From positions 248,001 through 312,000 of the forward strand of contig NZ_JACDUR010000001.1 of assembly GCF_013761175.1 (NCBI RefSeq): a stretch of 64,000 nucleotides of DNA, given 5' to 3'. The position numbers and the translations under genes were made by a program. Source of the DNA: Nonomuraea soli. GTDB taxonomy: Bacteria; Actinomycetota; Actinomycetes; Streptosporangiales; Streptosporangiaceae. The notes beneath the pieces are model-generated. The model had not been told where the DNA came from, did no database searches, and saw only the letters and a program-made list of their open reading frames with translations. Position 1 is the first letter of the stretch, and each line of letters opens with the position of its first letter. This document shows, one piece after another, positions 7,790 to 19,031 of the stretch.

Positions 7790-10700
7790 ATGGCTCCCCA
7801 GCTCGAGGCCGACCTCCGTCCCCTGCTCGTGGCCCTCCACGGGCTGCGCGACGGCAACTTCCACAAACGGCTGGAGGTGCCCCCCGACGGCGTCCTGGTC
7901 GAGCTGGCGATCGCCTTCAACCAGGTCGTCGACCGCAACGAGCACCTCACCAGGGAGCTGACCAGGGTGCGCAGCGAGGTCGCCCGCCAGGGTCATCTCG
8001 ACGAGCGGGTCACGGCCAGCCCCGGCACGGGGGCGTGGGCGGTCAACGTGGCGGCGGCCAACACGCTCATCGACGCGCTGGTGATCCCGGCAGCCCGGGC
8101 CACGCGGGTGCTCAACGCGGTCGCGGACGGCGACCTGTCGCAGCGCTTCGACCTGCAGGAGGGCAACCGGCCCCTGCGCGGCGGCCTGCGGCTGATGGGC
8201 AAGGCGGTCAACCGCATGGTCGACCAGCTGGCGTTGTTCTCCGGTGAGGTCACGCGCGTGGCGCGTGAGGTGGGCACGGAGGGGCGGCTCGGCGGCCGGG
8301 CCAACGTGCAGGGCATGTCGGGCAGCTGGCGCGACGTGACCGAGGCGGTCAACGCGATGGCCAGCCGGCTCACGGCGCAGGTGCGCGACATCGCGGTGGT
8401 CACCACGTCGGTGGCCAACGGCGATCTCACCCGCAAGGTGACCGTGGAGGCGACGGGCGAGCTGCTGGAGCTCAAGCTCACCGTGAACACGATGGTGGAC
8501 CAGCTGTCGGCGTTCGCTGACGAGGTGACGCGCGTCGCGCGCGAGGTCGGCACTGAGGGACGGCTCGGCGGCCAGGCGCAGGTCCGTGGGGTGTCGGGGG
8601 TGTGGAAGGACCTCACCGACAACGTCAACTTCATGGCCTCCAACCTCACCACCCAGGTCCGCGACATCGCCCAGGTCGCGACGGCGGTGGCGAAGGGCGA
8701 CCTCTCGCGAAAGATCACGGTGGAGGTCAAGGGTGAGATCTACCAGCTGAAGGACACCCTCAACACGATGGTGGACCAGCTGAGCGCGTTCGCCGACGAG
8801 GTGACGCGGGTGGCGCGCGAGGTGGGCACCGAGGGCCAGCTGGGCGGCCGGGCCGAGGTGAAGGGCGTCTCCGGCACCTGGAAGGACCTGACCGACAACG
8901 TCAACTTCATGGCCACCAACCTCACCACCCAGGTGCGCAGCATCGCCCAGGTGACCACCGCGGTGGCCAACGGCGACCTGTCCAAGAAGATCACCGTCGA
9001 CGCCAGGGGCGAGATCCTCCAGCTGAAGGACACCATCAACACGATGGTCGACCAGCTGAGCGCGTTCGCCAGCGAGGTGACCCGCGTGGCCCGCGAGGTC
9101 GGCACCGAAGGCCAGCTGGGCGGCCAGGCGCAGGTCCGTGGGGTGTCGGGGGTGTGGAAGGACCTCACCGACAACGTCAACTTCATGGCCTCCAACCTGA
9201 CCTCGCAGGTGCGCTCGATCGCGCTGGTGACGACGGCGGTGGCCAACGGCGACCTGTCGAAGAAGATCACGGTCGACGTGAAGGGCGAGATCCTGCAGCT
9301 GAAGGACACCGTGAACACGATGGTGGACCAGCTGTCGGCGTTCGCCGACGAGGTGACGCGCGTGGCGCGTGAGGTGGGCACGGAGGGTCGGCTGGGTGGT
9401 CAGGCGCAGGTGCGCGGGGTGTCGGGGGTGTGGAAGGACCTCACCGACAACGTCAACTTCATGGCCTCCAACCTGACCTCCCAGGTGCGTGACATCGCCC
9501 AGATCACCACCGCCGTGGCCAACGGCGACCTGTCGAAGAAGATCACGGTCGACGTGAAGGGCGAGATCCTGCAGCTGAAGGACACCGTGAACACGATGGT
9601 GGACCAGCTGTCGGCGTTCGCCGACGAGGTGACGCGCGTGGCGCGTGAGGTGGGCACGGAGGGTCGGCTGGGTGGTCAGGCGCAGGTCCGTGGGGTGTCG
9701 GGGGTGTGGAAGGACCTCACCGACAACGTCAACTTCATGGCCGACAACCTCACCACCCAGGTCCGCAACATCGCCCAGGTCGCCACCGCCGTCGCGCAGG
9801 GCGACCTGACCCGGAAGATCACCGTCGAGGTGAAGGGCGAGATCCTCGAGCTCACCGAGACCATCAACACCATGGTCGACCAGCTGTCCGCGTTCGCCGA
9901 CGAGGTCACCCGGGTGGCCCGCGAGGTCGGTACGGCAGGCCAGCTCGGAGGCCGGGCCGAGGTCAAGGGGGCCTCCGGCACCTGGAAGGACCTCACCGAC
10001 AACGTCAACTTCATGGCCTCCAACCTGACCACCCAGGTGCGCTCGATCGCCCAGGTGACCACGGCCATCGCCAACGGCGACCTGTCCAAGAAGATCGACG
10101 TCGACGCCCGCGGCGAGATCCTCCAGCTGAAGGACACCATCAACTCCACCGTCGACCAGTTGAGCGCCTTCGCCGACGAGGTGACGCGTGTCGCGCGCGA
10201 GGTCGGCACGGAGGGTCGGCTGGGTGGTCAGGCGCAGGTGCGCGGGGTGTCGGGGGTGTGGAAGGACCTCACCGACAACGTCAACTTCATGGCGGGCAAC
10301 CTGACCTCCCAGGTGCGCAGCATCGCCGTCGTGACGACGGCCATCGCCAACGGCGACCTGTCCAAGAAGATCACGGTCACCGCCCGCGGCGAGATCCTCC
10401 AGCTGAAGGACACCATCAACACCACCGTGGACCAGCTGCTGGCGTTCGCCGACGAGGTGTCACGCGTGGCCCGCGAGGTCGGCACCGACGGACGGCTCGG
10501 CGGCCAGGCGCAGGTGCGCGGGGTGTCGGGGGTGTGGAAGGACCTCACCGACAACGTCAACTTCATGGCCTCCAACCTCACCTCCCAGGTGCGCAACATC
10601 GCCCAGGTCGCCACGGCCGTCGCCAACGGCGACCTGTCCAAGAAGATCGACGTCGACGCCCGCGGCGAGATCCTCGAACTGAAGACCACGATCAACACCA

Positions 10701-12958
10701 TGGTCGACACCCTCAGCCGCTTCTCCTCGGAGGTCACCCGCGTCGCCCGCGAGGTCGGCTCGGAGGGCAGGCTCGGCGGTCAGGCCGAGGTCGAGGGTGT
10801 CTACGGCACCTGGGAGCGGCTCACCAGCAACGTCAACGAGCTCGCCGGCAACCTCACCACCCAGGTGCGCGCCATCGCCGAGGTGGCCAGCGCCGTCGCC
10901 CAGGGAGACCTGAGCCGCACGATCTCGCTGGAGGCCAAGGGCGAGGTGGCCGAGCTGAAGAACAACGTCAACCTCATGGTCGCCACCCTGCGCGAGACCA
11001 CCCGCGCCAAGGACTGGCTCGAAAGCAACCTGGCCCGCATCGCCGGGCTCATGCAGGGCCACCGCGACCTCGTCGAGGTGGCCGACCTCATCCTGTCCGA
11101 GATCACCCCGCTGGTCTCGGCCCACTACGGCGCCTTCTTCCTGGCCGAGCGCGACCCGTACGAAGAACCGGTGCTGGCCCTCATCGCGGGATACGGCGGC
11201 TCGGCCCTGCCCAGCCAGGAGATCCGGCCGGTCAAGTTCGGCCACGGACTGGTCGGCCAGGCGGCGGTGGAGAAGCAGCGGATCCTGCTGGCCGAGGTGC
11301 CCTCCGACTACATCAAGATCCAGTCGGGGCTCGGCGAGTCCGCCCCCGCGAGCGTCGTCATCCTGCCCATCCCCTTCGAGGACCAGGTGCTCGGCGTGAT
11401 CGAGCTGGCCTCCTTCAACCGTTTCAGCGACGTGCACCTGGCCTTCTTCGACCAGTTCGTGGTGACCATCGGTGTGGCGATCAACACCATCATCGCCAAC
11501 TCGCGCACCGAGGCGCTGCTGTCGGAATCGCAGCGCCTGGCCGTACAGCTGCAGGGCCGCTCGGACGACATGCAGCGCCAGCAGGCCGAGCTGCGCAAGT
11601 CCAACGCGGCGCTGGAGGAGAAGGCGCAGCTGCTGGCGACGTCGAGCCGCTACAAGTCGGAGTTCCTCGCCAACATGTCGCACGAGCTGCGCACCCCGCT
11701 CAACAGCCTGCTCATCCTCGCCAGGCTCCTGGCCGACAACCCCGACGGCAACCTGTCGTCGCAGGAGGTGGAGTTCGCCTCCACCATCCACAACGCGGGC
11801 AGCGACCTGCTGCAGCTGATCAACGACATCCTCGACCTGTCCAAGATCGAGGCGGGCCGCATGGACGTGCGCCCCGAGACGGTGCCGCTGAGCAAGCTGC
11901 TCGACTACGTCGACGCCACCTTCCGCCCGCTGACCGCCGACCGTGGGCTCGCCTTCGAGATCGAGGTACGGCCAGGCGTGCCGCGCGAGCTGTTCGCCGA
12001 CGAGCGGCGCCTGCAGCAGATCCTGCGCAACCTGCTGTCCAACGCGGTCAAGTTCACCGCCAGCGGCGAGGTGCGGCTGGAGGTCTCCAACGCCGGACGC
12101 CACGCCTTCGACGACCCCTCGCTGGAGACCGAGGAGGACGTCATCGCCTACGCGGTCACCGACACCGGCATCGGCATCGCCGCCGACAAGCTGCCCGCCA
12201 TTTTCGGTGCCTTCCAGCAGGCCGACGGCACCACCAGCCGCAAGTACGGCGGCACCGGCCTGGGACTGTCGATCAGCAGCGAGATCGCCCGCCTGCTCGG
12301 CGGCGAGATCCACGTCTCCAGCGAGCCGGGCAGGGGCAGCACCTTCACCCTCTACGTGCCCGCCCGCTGCCCCGCCCCGCTGGTCAGCCCTGGACCCGAC
12401 GACGACCACCAGGCGCGGCCGGAGACACGGCACCGGCCGGCCGAGGCCCCGCCACCGCAGGAGCAGGACGCGGAATGGCCCGCCGAGCAGGGCGGCGAGC
12501 TGTGGTACTCCGCGGCCAGGCTGACCGAGCTCAAGGCGGGCCCGATCGGCAGGATGTTCGACGGCCGCCGGGTGCTGATCGTCGACGACGACATCCGCAA
12601 CGTCTACGCCCTCACCCACGTGCTGAGCCGCCTCGGCCTGGAGGTGGCCTACGCCGAGAACGGCCGCGAAGGCATCGACACGCTCGAACGCGAGGAGCGG
12701 ATCGAGCTGGTGCTGATGGACGTCATGATGCCCGGGATGGACGGCTACGAGACCATGGCGGTCGTACGGCAGATGCCGCAGTACACCACGCTCCCCATCA
12801 TCGCCCTGACGGCCAAGGCCATGCCGGGCGACCGCGACACCGCCATCGCCAGAGGCGCCTCCGACTACGTGCCCAAGCCGGTCGACCTCGACCACCTGCT
12901 GGAGGTCATGCGCAGCTGGCTCGGCGGAGAGCGGCTGACGGAAGAGGTCGCCGGATGA
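7790..12958 (+). CDS. Soluble poly-HAMP hybrid histidine kinase
   Basis: 1722 residues with no signal peptide or membrane segment. An N-terminal HAMP-like region (~1-151) is followed by ten near-identical 92-residue repeats (~152-1071; [13 protein letters not shown] ... [13 protein letters not shown] ... ANGDLSKKI ... [12 protein letters not shown]). Then come a GAF domain (~1090-1240), a coiled coil, HisKA with phospho-acceptor His1298 (MSHELRTPL), an HATPase (N-box [26 protein letters not shown]), and a C-terminal receiver with Asp1644 ([12 protein letters not shown]). The plan resembles fungal group III (Nik1/Os-1) kinases, whose ~90-residue units are HAMP pairs. ATG 7790 is preceded by AAGAAGG. 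The stop overlaps the next response-regulator gene, its probable partner. The signal sensed is unknown. Confidence 0.93.
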   Translation: MAPQLEADLRPLLVALHGLRDGNFHKRLEVPPDGVLVELAIAFNQVVDRNEHLTRELTRVRSEVARQGHLDERVTASPGTGAWAVNVAAANTLIDALVIPAARATRVLNAVADGDLSQRFDLQEGNRPLRGGLRLMGKAVNRMVDQLALFSGEVTRVAREVGTEGRLGGRANVQGMSGSWRDVTEAVNAMASRLTAQVRDIAVVTTSVANGDLTRKVTVEATGELLELKLTVNTMVDQLSAFADEVTRVAREVGTEGRLGGQAQVRGVSGVWKDLTDNVNFMASNLTTQVRDIAQVATAVAKGDLSRKITVEVKGEIYQLKDTLNTMVDQLSAFADEVTRVAREVGTEGQLGGRAEVKGVSGTWKDLTDNVNFMATNLTTQVRSIAQVTTAVANGDLSKKITVDARGEILQLKDTINTMVDQLSAFASEVTRVAREVGTEGQLGGQAQVRGVSGVWKDLTDNVNFMASNLTSQVRSIALVTTAVANGDLSKKITVDVKGEILQLKDTVNTMVDQLSAFADEVTRVAREVGTEGRLGGQAQVRGVSGVWKDLTDNVNFMASNLTSQVRDIAQITTAVANGDLSKKITVDVKGEILQLKDTVNTMVDQLSAFADEVTRVAREVGTEGRLGGQAQVRGVSGVWKDLTDNVNFMADNLTTQVRNIAQVATAVAQGDLTRKITVEVKGEILELTETINTMVDQLSAFADEVTRVAREVGTAGQLGGRAEVKGASGTWKDLTDNVNFMASNLTTQVRSIAQVTTAIANGDLSKKIDVDARGEILQLKDTINSTVDQLSAFADEVTRVAREVGTEGRLGGQAQVRGVSGVWKDLTDNVNFMAGNLTSQVRSIAVVTTAIANGDLSKKITVTARGEILQLKDTINTTVDQLLAFADEVSRVAREVGTDGRLGGQAQVRGVSGVWKDLTDNVNFMASNLTSQVRNIAQVATAVANGDLSKKIDVDARGEILELKTTINTMVDTLSRFSSEVTRVAREVGSEGRLGGQAEVEGVYGTWERLTSNVNELAGNLTTQVRAIAEVASAVAQGDLSRTISLEAKGEVAELKNNVNLMVATLRETTRAKDWLESNLARIAGLMQGHRDLVEVADLILSEITPLVSAHYGAFFLAERDPYEEPVLALIAGYGGSALPSQEIRPVKFGHGLVGQAAVEKQRILLAEVPSDYIKIQSGLGESAPASVVILPIPFEDQVLGVIELASFNRFSDVHLAFFDQFVVTIGVAINTIIANSRTEALLSESQRLAVQLQGRSDDMQRQQAELRKSNAALEEKAQLLATSSRYKSEFLANMSHELRTPLNSLLILARLLADNPDGNLSSQEVEFASTIHNAGSDLLQLINDILDLSKIEAGRMDVRPETVPLSKLLDYVDATFRPLTADRGLAFEIEVRPGVPRELFADERRLQQILRNLLSNAVKFTASGEVRLEVSNAGRHAFDDPSLETEEDVIAYAVTDTGIGIAADKLPAIFGAFQQADGTTSRKYGGTGLGLSISSEIARLLGGEIHVSSEPGRGSTFTLYVPARCPAPLVSPGPDDDHQARPETRHRPAEAPPPQEQDAEWPAEQGGELWYSAARLTELKAGPIGRMFDGRRVLIVDDDIRNVYALTHVLSRLGLEVAYAENGREGIDTLEREERIELVLMDVMMPGMDGYETMAVVRQMPQYTTLPIIALTAKAMPGDRDTAIARGASDYVPKPVDLDHLLEVMRSWLGGERLTEEVAG
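8243..11002 (+). repeat. Ten in-frame 276-bp tandem repeats (HAMP-pair units)
   Basis: The repeat unit is 276 bp (92 codons), starting at 8243, 8519 and so on. Several neighbouring units, notably those around 9350-9700, share long identical stretches at the DNA level. This suggests recent duplication or gene conversion and a likely place for assembly error or copy-number variation. The last unit is the most divergent. Confidence 0.9.
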
Positions 12959-13575
12959 ACCGCCGGGTCAAGATCCTGCTGGTCGACGACCGCGACGAGA
13001 GCCTCATGGCGCTCGAGGCGGTGCTGCGCCCGCTCCAGCAGACCCTGCTGCGCGCCAAGTCGGGGCAGGAGGCGATGAAGCTCATGCTGCGCCATGACGT
13101 GGCGGTCGTCCTGCTCGACGTGCTCATGCCCGGCATGGACGGCTTCGAGACCGCCACCCACATCAAGCGGCTCGACAAGACCAAGGACGTGCCGATCATC
13201 TTCCTCACCGGCACCGACAGCGGGTCGGGCGCCTCCTTTCGCGGATACGCGGTGGGCGCCGTCGACTACATCACCAAGCCCTTCGATCCGTGGGTGCTGC
13301 GCTCCAAGGTCGCCGTCTTCATCGACCTGTTCCGCAAGACCGTGCGGCTGCAGGAGCAGACCACGCTGCTGCGCGAGCTGATCCGCCAGGACGACAGGCT
13401 GGCCGCCAACGGCAGGGCGATCGCCGAGTTCGGCGAGCGGCTGGCGGCCGTGGAGTCGCGGCTGAGCGGCGTCTGCGCCGAGCGGCCCGACGACGACGTG
13501 CTGAAGGAGGCGGTCGCGGAGCTGGCGGAGCGGGTGGCGGCCATGCAGTCGGCCTTCGAGGCGGTCAAGCTCTGA
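12955..13575 (+). CDS. Response regulator, receiver domain plus coiled-coil tail
   Basis: 206 residues. The receiver domain occupies ~1-125, with acidic residues at [10 protein letters not shown], phospho-acceptor Asp55 ([13 protein letters not shown]), a Thr in FLTGT and Lys in ITKPFDP. The C-terminal ~75 residues are charged and heptad-like ([34 protein letters not shown]). No DNA-binding or enzymatic output domain is present, so it probably acts through protein contacts, in a phosphorelay or as an adaptor. The ATG overlaps the kinase stop as ATGA, so the two are translationally coupled and most likely a cognate pair. Confidence 0.93.
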   Translation: MNRRVKILLVDDRDESLMALEAVLRPLQQTLLRAKSGQEAMKLMLRHDVAVVLLDVLMPGMDGFETATHIKRLDKTKDVPIIFLTGTDSGSGASFRGYAVGAVDYITKPFDPWVLRSKVAVFIDLFRKTVRLQEQTTLLRELIRQDDRLAANGRAIAEFGERLAAVESRLSGVCAERPDDDVLKEAVAELAERVAAMQSAFEAVKL

Positions 13576-13647
13576 AAAGCGGGTTCGGGGGGCTTGTCCC
13601 GGCGTGGCACAGTGCGACCGGGCGGTCTCCGACGTACCTTTGGCATC

Positions 13648-16161
13648 ATGGCCACCCGTACGCCGAAAAGCACATCGAAAGGGCCGGCGAAGCGGTCGAC
13701 CTCCTCTCGGTCGGGGTCGGGCGGCTCACCGGCCAAGCGGACGACAAGCTCGGGCAGCTCGTCGTCGCGCTCGCGGCCCAGGGCGTCGGCCAAGAAGCCG
13801 GTGACGCACCAGGACCCCATCACCTGGGTGTTCACCATGATCGGCAAGCTGATCGTCGGCCTGTGGATGCTGGTGGCCAACGGGCTCGGTGCGGCCGCGC
13901 GGGCGCTGGGCAACCAGGCCAGGGAGCTCGATCCGGCGCACCGGCGCGACGGGGTAGGCCTGGCGTGGCTGGCGGTCGCGATCGTGCTGGCCGCGATGAC
14001 GTGGCGCACGACCAAGGGCGACGTGGCCGGGTTCGTCTCCACGGTCGAGAGCGCGATCTTCGGCTCGCTGGCCTGGGCGGTGCCGCTCCTGCTGGGCCTG
14101 CTGGCCTGGCGCTACCTGCGTCACCCCGACCAGAACGCCGACACCGGACGCATGATCATCGGCTGGGCCGCGCTGCTCGCCGGGGTGCTGGGCATCGTCC
14201 ACGTCGCCAACGGCACGCCGTACCCGTCGGGTGGCAACAACGACACGATGGAGCGGGTGTCGCAGGCGGGCGGCATGGTCGGCTTCATCGTCTCCGCGCC
14301 GCCGATGAGCATCCTGCCCGCCTTCGTGACGATCCCGCTGCTGCTGATCCTGTCGGTCTTCGGCGTGCTGGTGATCACCGCGACGCCGGTGCACCGCATC
14401 CCCGAGCGGCTGGCCGAGCTGCGCCACATGCTCCTCGACCGCGGCACTCCCCAGCCGGGCGATCCCGTGCGGCGCAGCCGTACGAAGAAGAAGGAAGGCC
14501 AGGACCTGCCCGACGGCGTCAAGCCGTACGACTCGCCGGTCATCAAGGAAGACGACAAGCGGGCCGACCACTCTCCGGAGATCGTGCCGGGTCTCACCGC
14601 CGACGACGACGATCCGCCGGTCAAGGTCTCCAAGCCCGAGCCGCCCGAGCCCACCCCCGCCCCCCGCAAGGTGGAGCAGCTCGTGCTCTCCCCGCAGGCC
14701 GGGCCGTACATCCTGCCCGACCTGCAGAGCCTCAAGGGCGGCAGCGCCCCCAAGCCGGCGACCAAGGCCAACAGCGTGGTCGTCAACGCTCTGACCAGCG
14801 TGATGGAGCAGTTCGCCATCGACGCGCAGGTGATCGGCTTCACCCGCGGCCCGACGGTCACGCGCTACGAGATCGAGCTGGGCCCCGCGGTGAAGGTGGA
14901 GAAGGTCACCGCCCTCACCAAGAACATCGCCTACGCCGTCAAGTCCGCCGACGTCCGCATCCTGTCGCCCATCCCGGGCAAGTCGGCGATCGGCGTCGAG
15001 ATCCCGAACGCCGACAAGGACCTGGTGTCGCTGGGCGATGTGCTCAGGTCGCAGGTCGCCCAGGCCGACCACCACCCGATGATCGTCGGGCTGGGAAAGG
15101 ACGTCGAAGGCCGGACGATCGTCGCCAACCTCGCCAAGATGCCGCACCTGCTCATCGCGGGCGCCACCGGCGCCGGTAAGTCGGTCTGCGTCAACGGCCT
15201 CATCACGTCGATTCTGATGCGCTCCACGCCCGACGAGGTGCGCATGGTGCTGGTCGACCCCAAGCGGGTCGAGCTGTCCGTCTACGAGGGCATCCCGCAT
15301 CTCATCACCCCGATCATCACCAACCCCAAGAAGGCCGCTGAGGCTCTCGAATGGGTCGTGGGGGAGATGGACCGCCGCTACGACGACCTGGCGGCCAGCG
15401 GATTCCGCCACGTCGACGAGTTCAACAAGGCCGTCAAGGCGGGCAAGCTCCAGCCGCCCCCCGGCAGCGAGCGGGTCTACCAGCCCTACCCGTACCTCCT
15501 GGTGATCGTCGACGAGCTGGCCGACCTCATGATGGTCGCGCCGCGAGACGTCGAAGACTCCATCGTGCGCATCACCCAGCTGGCCCGTGCCGCGGGCATC
15601 CACCTGGTCATCGCCACCCAGCGGCCGTCGGTCGACGTCGTCACCGGCCTGATCAAGGCCAACGTGCCCTCCCGCCTGGCCTTCGCGGTGTCGTCGCTGA
15701 CCGACTCGCGGGTCATCCTCGACCAGCCGGGCGCCGACAAGCTCGTCGGCCAGGGCGACGCGCTGTTCCTGCCGATGGGCGCGAGCAAGCCGATCCGCAT
15801 CCAGAACGCCTTCGTCGGCGAGAAGGAGATCGCCGAGATCGTCGCCCACTGCAAGGGCCAGATGCAGGCCGAGTACCGGGAGGACGTCGCCGCCGCGCCG
15901 GTCAAGAAGGAGATCGACGAGGACATCGGCGACGACCTCGACCTGCTGCTGCAGGCGGCCGAGCTGATCGTGACCACGCAGTTCGGCTCCACGTCGATGC
16001 TCCAGCGCAAGCTGCGCGTCGGCTTCGCCAAGGCGGGACGGCTGATGGACCTCTTGGAAAGCCGGAATGTGGTCGGGCCCAGCGAAGGGTCAAAGGCTCG
16101 TGATGTGCTGGTCAAACCCGACGAGCTGGCCGGTCTGCTTGCGGATCTTCGCGGCGAATGA
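13648..16161 (+). CDS. ftsK: FtsK/SpoIIIE family DNA translocase
   Basis: 837 residues. A basic Ser/Lys-rich N-terminus is followed by four to five membrane segments (~60-255), an acidic Pro-rich linker, and the motor domain with Walker A GATGAGKS (Lys511), Walker B YLLVIVDELADLM and the RPSVDVVTGLIKAN region. A C-terminal winged-helix gamma domain (LIVTTQFGSTSMLQRKLRVGFAKAGRLMDLLE) recognises polarised chromosome sequences. It anchors at the division septum and pumps chromosomal DNA clear of the closing septum. I chose ATG 13648; a TTG at 13594 would add an unconserved leader. Its position upstream of rimO, pgsA and clgR is conserved in actinomycetes. Confidence 0.96.
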   Translation: MATRTPKSTSKGPAKRSTSSRSGSGGSPAKRTTSSGSSSSRSRPRASAKKPVTHQDPITWVFTMIGKLIVGLWMLVANGLGAAARALGNQARELDPAHRRDGVGLAWLAVAIVLAAMTWRTTKGDVAGFVSTVESAIFGSLAWAVPLLLGLLAWRYLRHPDQNADTGRMIIGWAALLAGVLGIVHVANGTPYPSGGNNDTMERVSQAGGMVGFIVSAPPMSILPAFVTIPLLLILSVFGVLVITATPVHRIPERLAELRHMLLDRGTPQPGDPVRRSRTKKKEGQDLPDGVKPYDSPVIKEDDKRADHSPEIVPGLTADDDDPPVKVSKPEPPEPTPAPRKVEQLVLSPQAGPYILPDLQSLKGGSAPKPATKANSVVVNALTSVMEQFAIDAQVIGFTRGPTVTRYEIELGPAVKVEKVTALTKNIAYAVKSADVRILSPIPGKSAIGVEIPNADKDLVSLGDVLRSQVAQADHHPMIVGLGKDVEGRTIVANLAKMPHLLIAGATGAGKSVCVNGLITSILMRSTPDEVRMVLVDPKRVELSVYEGIPHLITPIITNPKKAAEALEWVVGEMDRRYDDLAASGFRHVDEFNKAVKAGKLQPPPGSERVYQPYPYLLVIVDELADLMMVAPRDVEDSIVRITQLARAAGIHLVIATQRPSVDVVTGLIKANVPSRLAFAVSSLTDSRVILDQPGADKLVGQGDALFLPMGASKPIRIQNAFVGEKEIAEIVAHCKGQMQAEYREDVAAAPVKKEIDEDIGDDLDLLLQAAELIVTTQFGSTSMLQRKLRVGFAKAGRLMDLLESRNVVGPSEGSKARDVLVKPDELAGLLADLRGE

Positions 16162-16230
16162 CCCAGCTGTCCCCTGGGCATGGTGATTACTGATTGAATA
16201 AGTGTCACTACGCAAGGTCAGGGGCGGGGA

Positions 16231-17010
16231 GTGAACGAGCAGAGCATTGGCTCCATGCTGGCCGAGGCCAGGCGGGAGAAGGGACTGACCGTCGGGCAGC
16301 TGAGCGCGAGCACCCGCATTCGCGAGGCCGTGCTGTACGCCATCGAGCGCGACGACTTCTCCCTGTGCGGCGGAGACTTCTACGCCAGGGGGCACGTGAG
16401 GAGCTTCGCCAGGGCCGTCGGGCTCGACCCGGCGACCATGGTGCAGCTCTACGACGACCAGCACGGCGGGTTGCCCGTGCCGGTGAAGGCCACGGCCGTC
16501 TTCCAGGCCGACCGCAGGGTCAAGCTGCGCGAGCGGCGCGGCCCCAACTGGACGATGGCGCTGGGCGTGGCGCTGGCCATCGTCGTCGTGTTCGGCGTCG
16601 TGCGGGTGATGGGCGGCTCCGGCCAGACCCCGACGGCCGAGATCATGCCCGCCTCCAGCATCCCCAGCCTGCTGCCCAGCAACGTCGCGCCCGGCGACGT
16701 CGCCCCCGTCCAGCCGCGCCAGACCCAGGCGCAGTCCACCGCACGCAACCTCAAGATGGTCACCGTCAAGGTCCTGGCCAGGCGGTCGGCCTACGTGAAC
16801 GTCCGAGACGCCAAGGGGCGCAAGCTCTTCGCCGGGACCCTGGCCAAGGGCAAGTCCTCAACCTGGAAGGCCCCCTCCGAGGTCAAGCTGCTCATCGGCG
16901 ACGCCGGAGCGGTATCCCTGCAGGTCAACGGCAAGAACCTGGGCACACTCGGATCCCGTGGGCAGACCATCCGCCGCTCCTTCGGGCCCTCAGCGGCCAG
17001 GCCCCGGTGA
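16231..17010 (+). CDS. RodZ-like helix-turn-helix membrane protein
   Basis: 259 residues. An N-terminal Xre-type helix-turn-helix of the RodZ class (SIGSMLAEARREKGLTVGQLSASTRIREAVLYAIERDDF...GGDFYARGHVRSFARAVGL) is followed by one transmembrane segment around 108-128 (WTMALGVALAIVVVFGVVRVM), a Pro/Gln-rich linker and a C-terminal beta-rich DUF4115-like domain (MVTVKVLARRSAYVNVRD...SLQVNGKNLG). RodZ proteins link the cytoskeleton to cell-wall synthesis; in actinomycetes without canonical MreB rods the role is less certain. The GTG start at 16231 has an AGGGG site upstream. It sits between ftsK and rimO, as in related genomes. Confidence 0.88.
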   Translation: MNEQSIGSMLAEARREKGLTVGQLSASTRIREAVLYAIERDDFSLCGGDFYARGHVRSFARAVGLDPATMVQLYDDQHGGLPVPVKATAVFQADRRVKLRERRGPNWTMALGVALAIVVVFGVVRVMGGSGQTPTAEIMPASSIPSLLPSNVAPGDVAPVQPRQTQAQSTARNLKMVTVKVLARRSAYVNVRDAKGRKLFAGTLAKGKSSTWKAPSEVKLLIGDAGAVSLQVNGKNLGTLGSRGQTIRRSFGPSAARPR

Positions 17011-17046
17011 AGGTGGTGGCCAAGTGCCGATACCGTAGAGGACACC

Positions 17047-18459
17047 ATGTCATCCCGCAGAACCGTTTCCCTGATCACTCTGGGCTGCGCCCGCAACGAA
17101 GTCGACTCGGAAGAGCTCGCCGCGCGCCTGGAGGCTTCCGGCTGGCAGCTCGGTGAAGACGACCCCGACGTCGTCGTCGTCAACACCTGCGGGTTCATCG
17201 ACTCCGCGAAGAAAGACTCCATCGACACGCTGCTGGCCGCCTCCGACTCCGGCGCCAAGGTGGTCGCCGCCGGCTGCATGGCCGAGCGCTACGGCAAGGA
17301 GCTGGCCGACGCCCTGCCCGAGGCCAGCGCCGTCATCTCCTTCGACGACTACACCACCATCGGCGAGCGTCTCGACGACGTGATGGAGGGGCGCGCGTTC
17401 GCCCCGCACACGCCGCGCGACCGCCGCACACTGCTGCCGCTCACGCCCGTCGAGCGCCGCTCGGTCGCGAAGAACATCCCGGGCCACGGCGAGACCGACC
17501 CGGCGGCGCCCTACCCCGCCAGCGGCCCGCGCGTCCTGCGCAAGCGGCTCGACGAGAGCCCCGTGGCCTCGCTCAAGCTGGCCTCCGGCTGCGACCGCCG
17601 CTGCACCTTCTGCGCCATCCCCGCCTTCCGCGGCTCTTACGTCTCCCGCACGCCAGAAGAGCTGCTGGCCGAGGCCGACTGGCTGGCCCACCGCGGGGTG
17701 CGCGAGCTGGTGCTGGTGAGCGAGAACTCCACCTCCTACGGCAAGGACCTGGGCGATCTGCGCGCGCTGGAGAAGCTGCTGCCGCAGCTGGCCGCGATCG
17801 AGGGCGTCGAGCGGGTGCGCGCGAGCTACCTCCAGCCTGCCGAGCTGCGACCTGGCCTGATCGAGGTGCTGGCCGCCACCGAGGGCGTGGCGCCGTACTT
17901 CGACCTGTCCTTCCAGCACGCCTCCGGCACGGTCCTGCGGCGTATGCGACGGTTCGGCGACCCCCAGCGTTTCCTGGAGCTGCTGGAGGCGGTCCGCAAA
18001 CTCGCTCCCGAGGCGGGCGTGCGCTCCAACTTCATCGTGGGCTTCCCCGGCGAGACCGACGAGGAGTTCGGCGAGCTGGTCGGCTTCCTGGAGCAGGCCC
18101 GTCTCGACGTCATCGGCGTGTTCGGCTACTCCGACGAAGACGGCACCGAGGCCGCGACCTTCGAGGGCAAGCTGCCCCAGGAGGTCGTCGACGAGCGGGT
18201 GCGCCTCCTGACCGAGCTGGCCGAGGAGCTGACCTCGCAGCGCGCGGAGGAGCGCATCGGCCACGAGGTCGACGTGCTGATCGAGGAGGACCTGGGCGAC
18301 GGCGGCTACGAAGGGCGCGCCGCCCACCAGGGACCCGAGGTCGACGGTTCCGTCACCGTGCAGGGCATCGGCCTGCTGCCCGGCCAGATCGTCCGCGCCA
18401 CCGTGGTCGACTCCGAGGGCGTCGACCTGATCGCACGCATCAAGGCCGGCGGGCCGTGA
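17047..18459 (+). CDS. rimO: Ribosomal protein uS12 methylthiotransferase
   Basis: 470 residues. Radical-SAM methylthiotransferase that adds a methylthio group to an Asp of ribosomal protein uS12. The N-terminal UPF0004 domain has the three cluster Cys ([28 protein letters not shown]). The radical-SAM triad is Cys182/186/189 ([12 protein letters not shown]), and a C-terminal TRAM domain ends the protein. RimO rather than MiaB is indicated by [14 protein letters not shown] and [23 protein letters not shown] site precedes ATG 17047. The stop overlaps the next start (GTGA), coupling it to pgsA. Confidence 0.95.
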   Translation: MSSRRTVSLITLGCARNEVDSEELAARLEASGWQLGEDDPDVVVVNTCGFIDSAKKDSIDTLLAASDSGAKVVAAGCMAERYGKELADALPEASAVISFDDYTTIGERLDDVMEGRAFAPHTPRDRRTLLPLTPVERRSVAKNIPGHGETDPAAPYPASGPRVLRKRLDESPVASLKLASGCDRRCTFCAIPAFRGSYVSRTPEELLAEADWLAHRGVRELVLVSENSTSYGKDLGDLRALEKLLPQLAAIEGVERVRASYLQPAELRPGLIEVLAATEGVAPYFDLSFQHASGTVLRRMRRFGDPQRFLELLEAVRKLAPEAGVRSNFIVGFPGETDEEFGELVGFLEQARLDVIGVFGYSDEDGTEAATFEGKLPQEVVDERVRLLTELAEELTSQRAEERIGHEVDVLIEEDLGDGGYEGRAAHQGPEVDGSVTVQGIGLLPGQIVRATVVDSEGVDLIARIKAGGP

Positions 18460-19028
18460 CGAAGGACGAGCGCCGCTTGGTGAGCCCCTGGAACATCGCG
18501 AACGTGCTCACGGTCCTCCGCTTGGCGCTCGTCCCGTTCTTCTTCGTCAGCCTGTTCCTGCCCGGCCCGACGTGGCGCTGGGTCGCCCTGGGCGTCTTCG
18601 CCGTGGGCTCGTTCACCGACTACCTCGACGGCGAGCTGGCCAGGCGCTACGGGCTGATCACCGACTTCGGCAAGATCGCCGACCCGATCGCCGACAAGGC
18701 GCTGACGGGCGCGGCGCTGGTGGGCCTGTCGATCCTGCAGGAGCTGCCGTGGTGGGTGACCGTGGTCATCCTCGGCAGGGAGCTGGGTGTGACGCTCCTG
18801 AGATTCTGGGTGATCCGCCACGGTGTGATACCTGCCAGCTACGGCGGCAAGGTCAAGACCGTCCTGCAGATGGCGGCGATCGTCCTCTACATCGTGCCCG
18901 GCGTGCCCGACATCGTGCGCTGGACCGTGATGGGCGCGGCGGTGGTGGTCACCGTGGCCACGGGTGTGGATTATGTCTGGCGGGCCGTGAAACTGCGTCA
19001 GGTCGCCAGGAAGGCCAGAGGGGAGTAG
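18456..19028 (+). CDS. pgsA: CDP-diacylglycerol-glycerol-3-phosphate 3-phosphatidyltransferase
   Basis: 190 residues. Integral-membrane CDP-alcohol phosphatidyltransferase making phosphatidylglycerophosphate, the first committed step to phosphatidylglycerol and cardiolipin. The family signature is intact ([27 protein letters not shown]), carrying the catalytic and metal-binding Asp residues. About five hydrophobic helices are visible. Starts like [20 protein letters not shown] are typical of PgsA. GTG 18456 overlaps the rimO stop. The neighbourhood ftsK...pgsA...clgR matches the pgsA3 region of mycobacteria, which supports the assignment. Confidence 0.93.
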   Translation: MTKDERRLVSPWNIANVLTVLRLALVPFFFVSLFLPGPTWRWVALGVFAVGSFTDYLDGELARRYGLITDFGKIADPIADKALTGAALVGLSILQELPWWVTVVILGRELGVTLLRFWVIRHGVIPASYGGKVKTVLQMAAIVLYIVPGVPDIVRWTVMGAAVVVTVATGVDYVWRAVKLRQVARKARGE

Positions 19029-19031
19029 CCG

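Noticed and set aside
10460..12895. 811-residue minus-strand open frame opposite the hybrid kinase
   Set aside because: Mirror of the third-position GC bias and repeats of the kinase gene; no domain and no start signal.
16162..16178. Terminator after ftsK
   Set aside because: Only a 5-bp stem (CCCAG/CTGGG) with a 7-base loop and no T-run; too weak to report.
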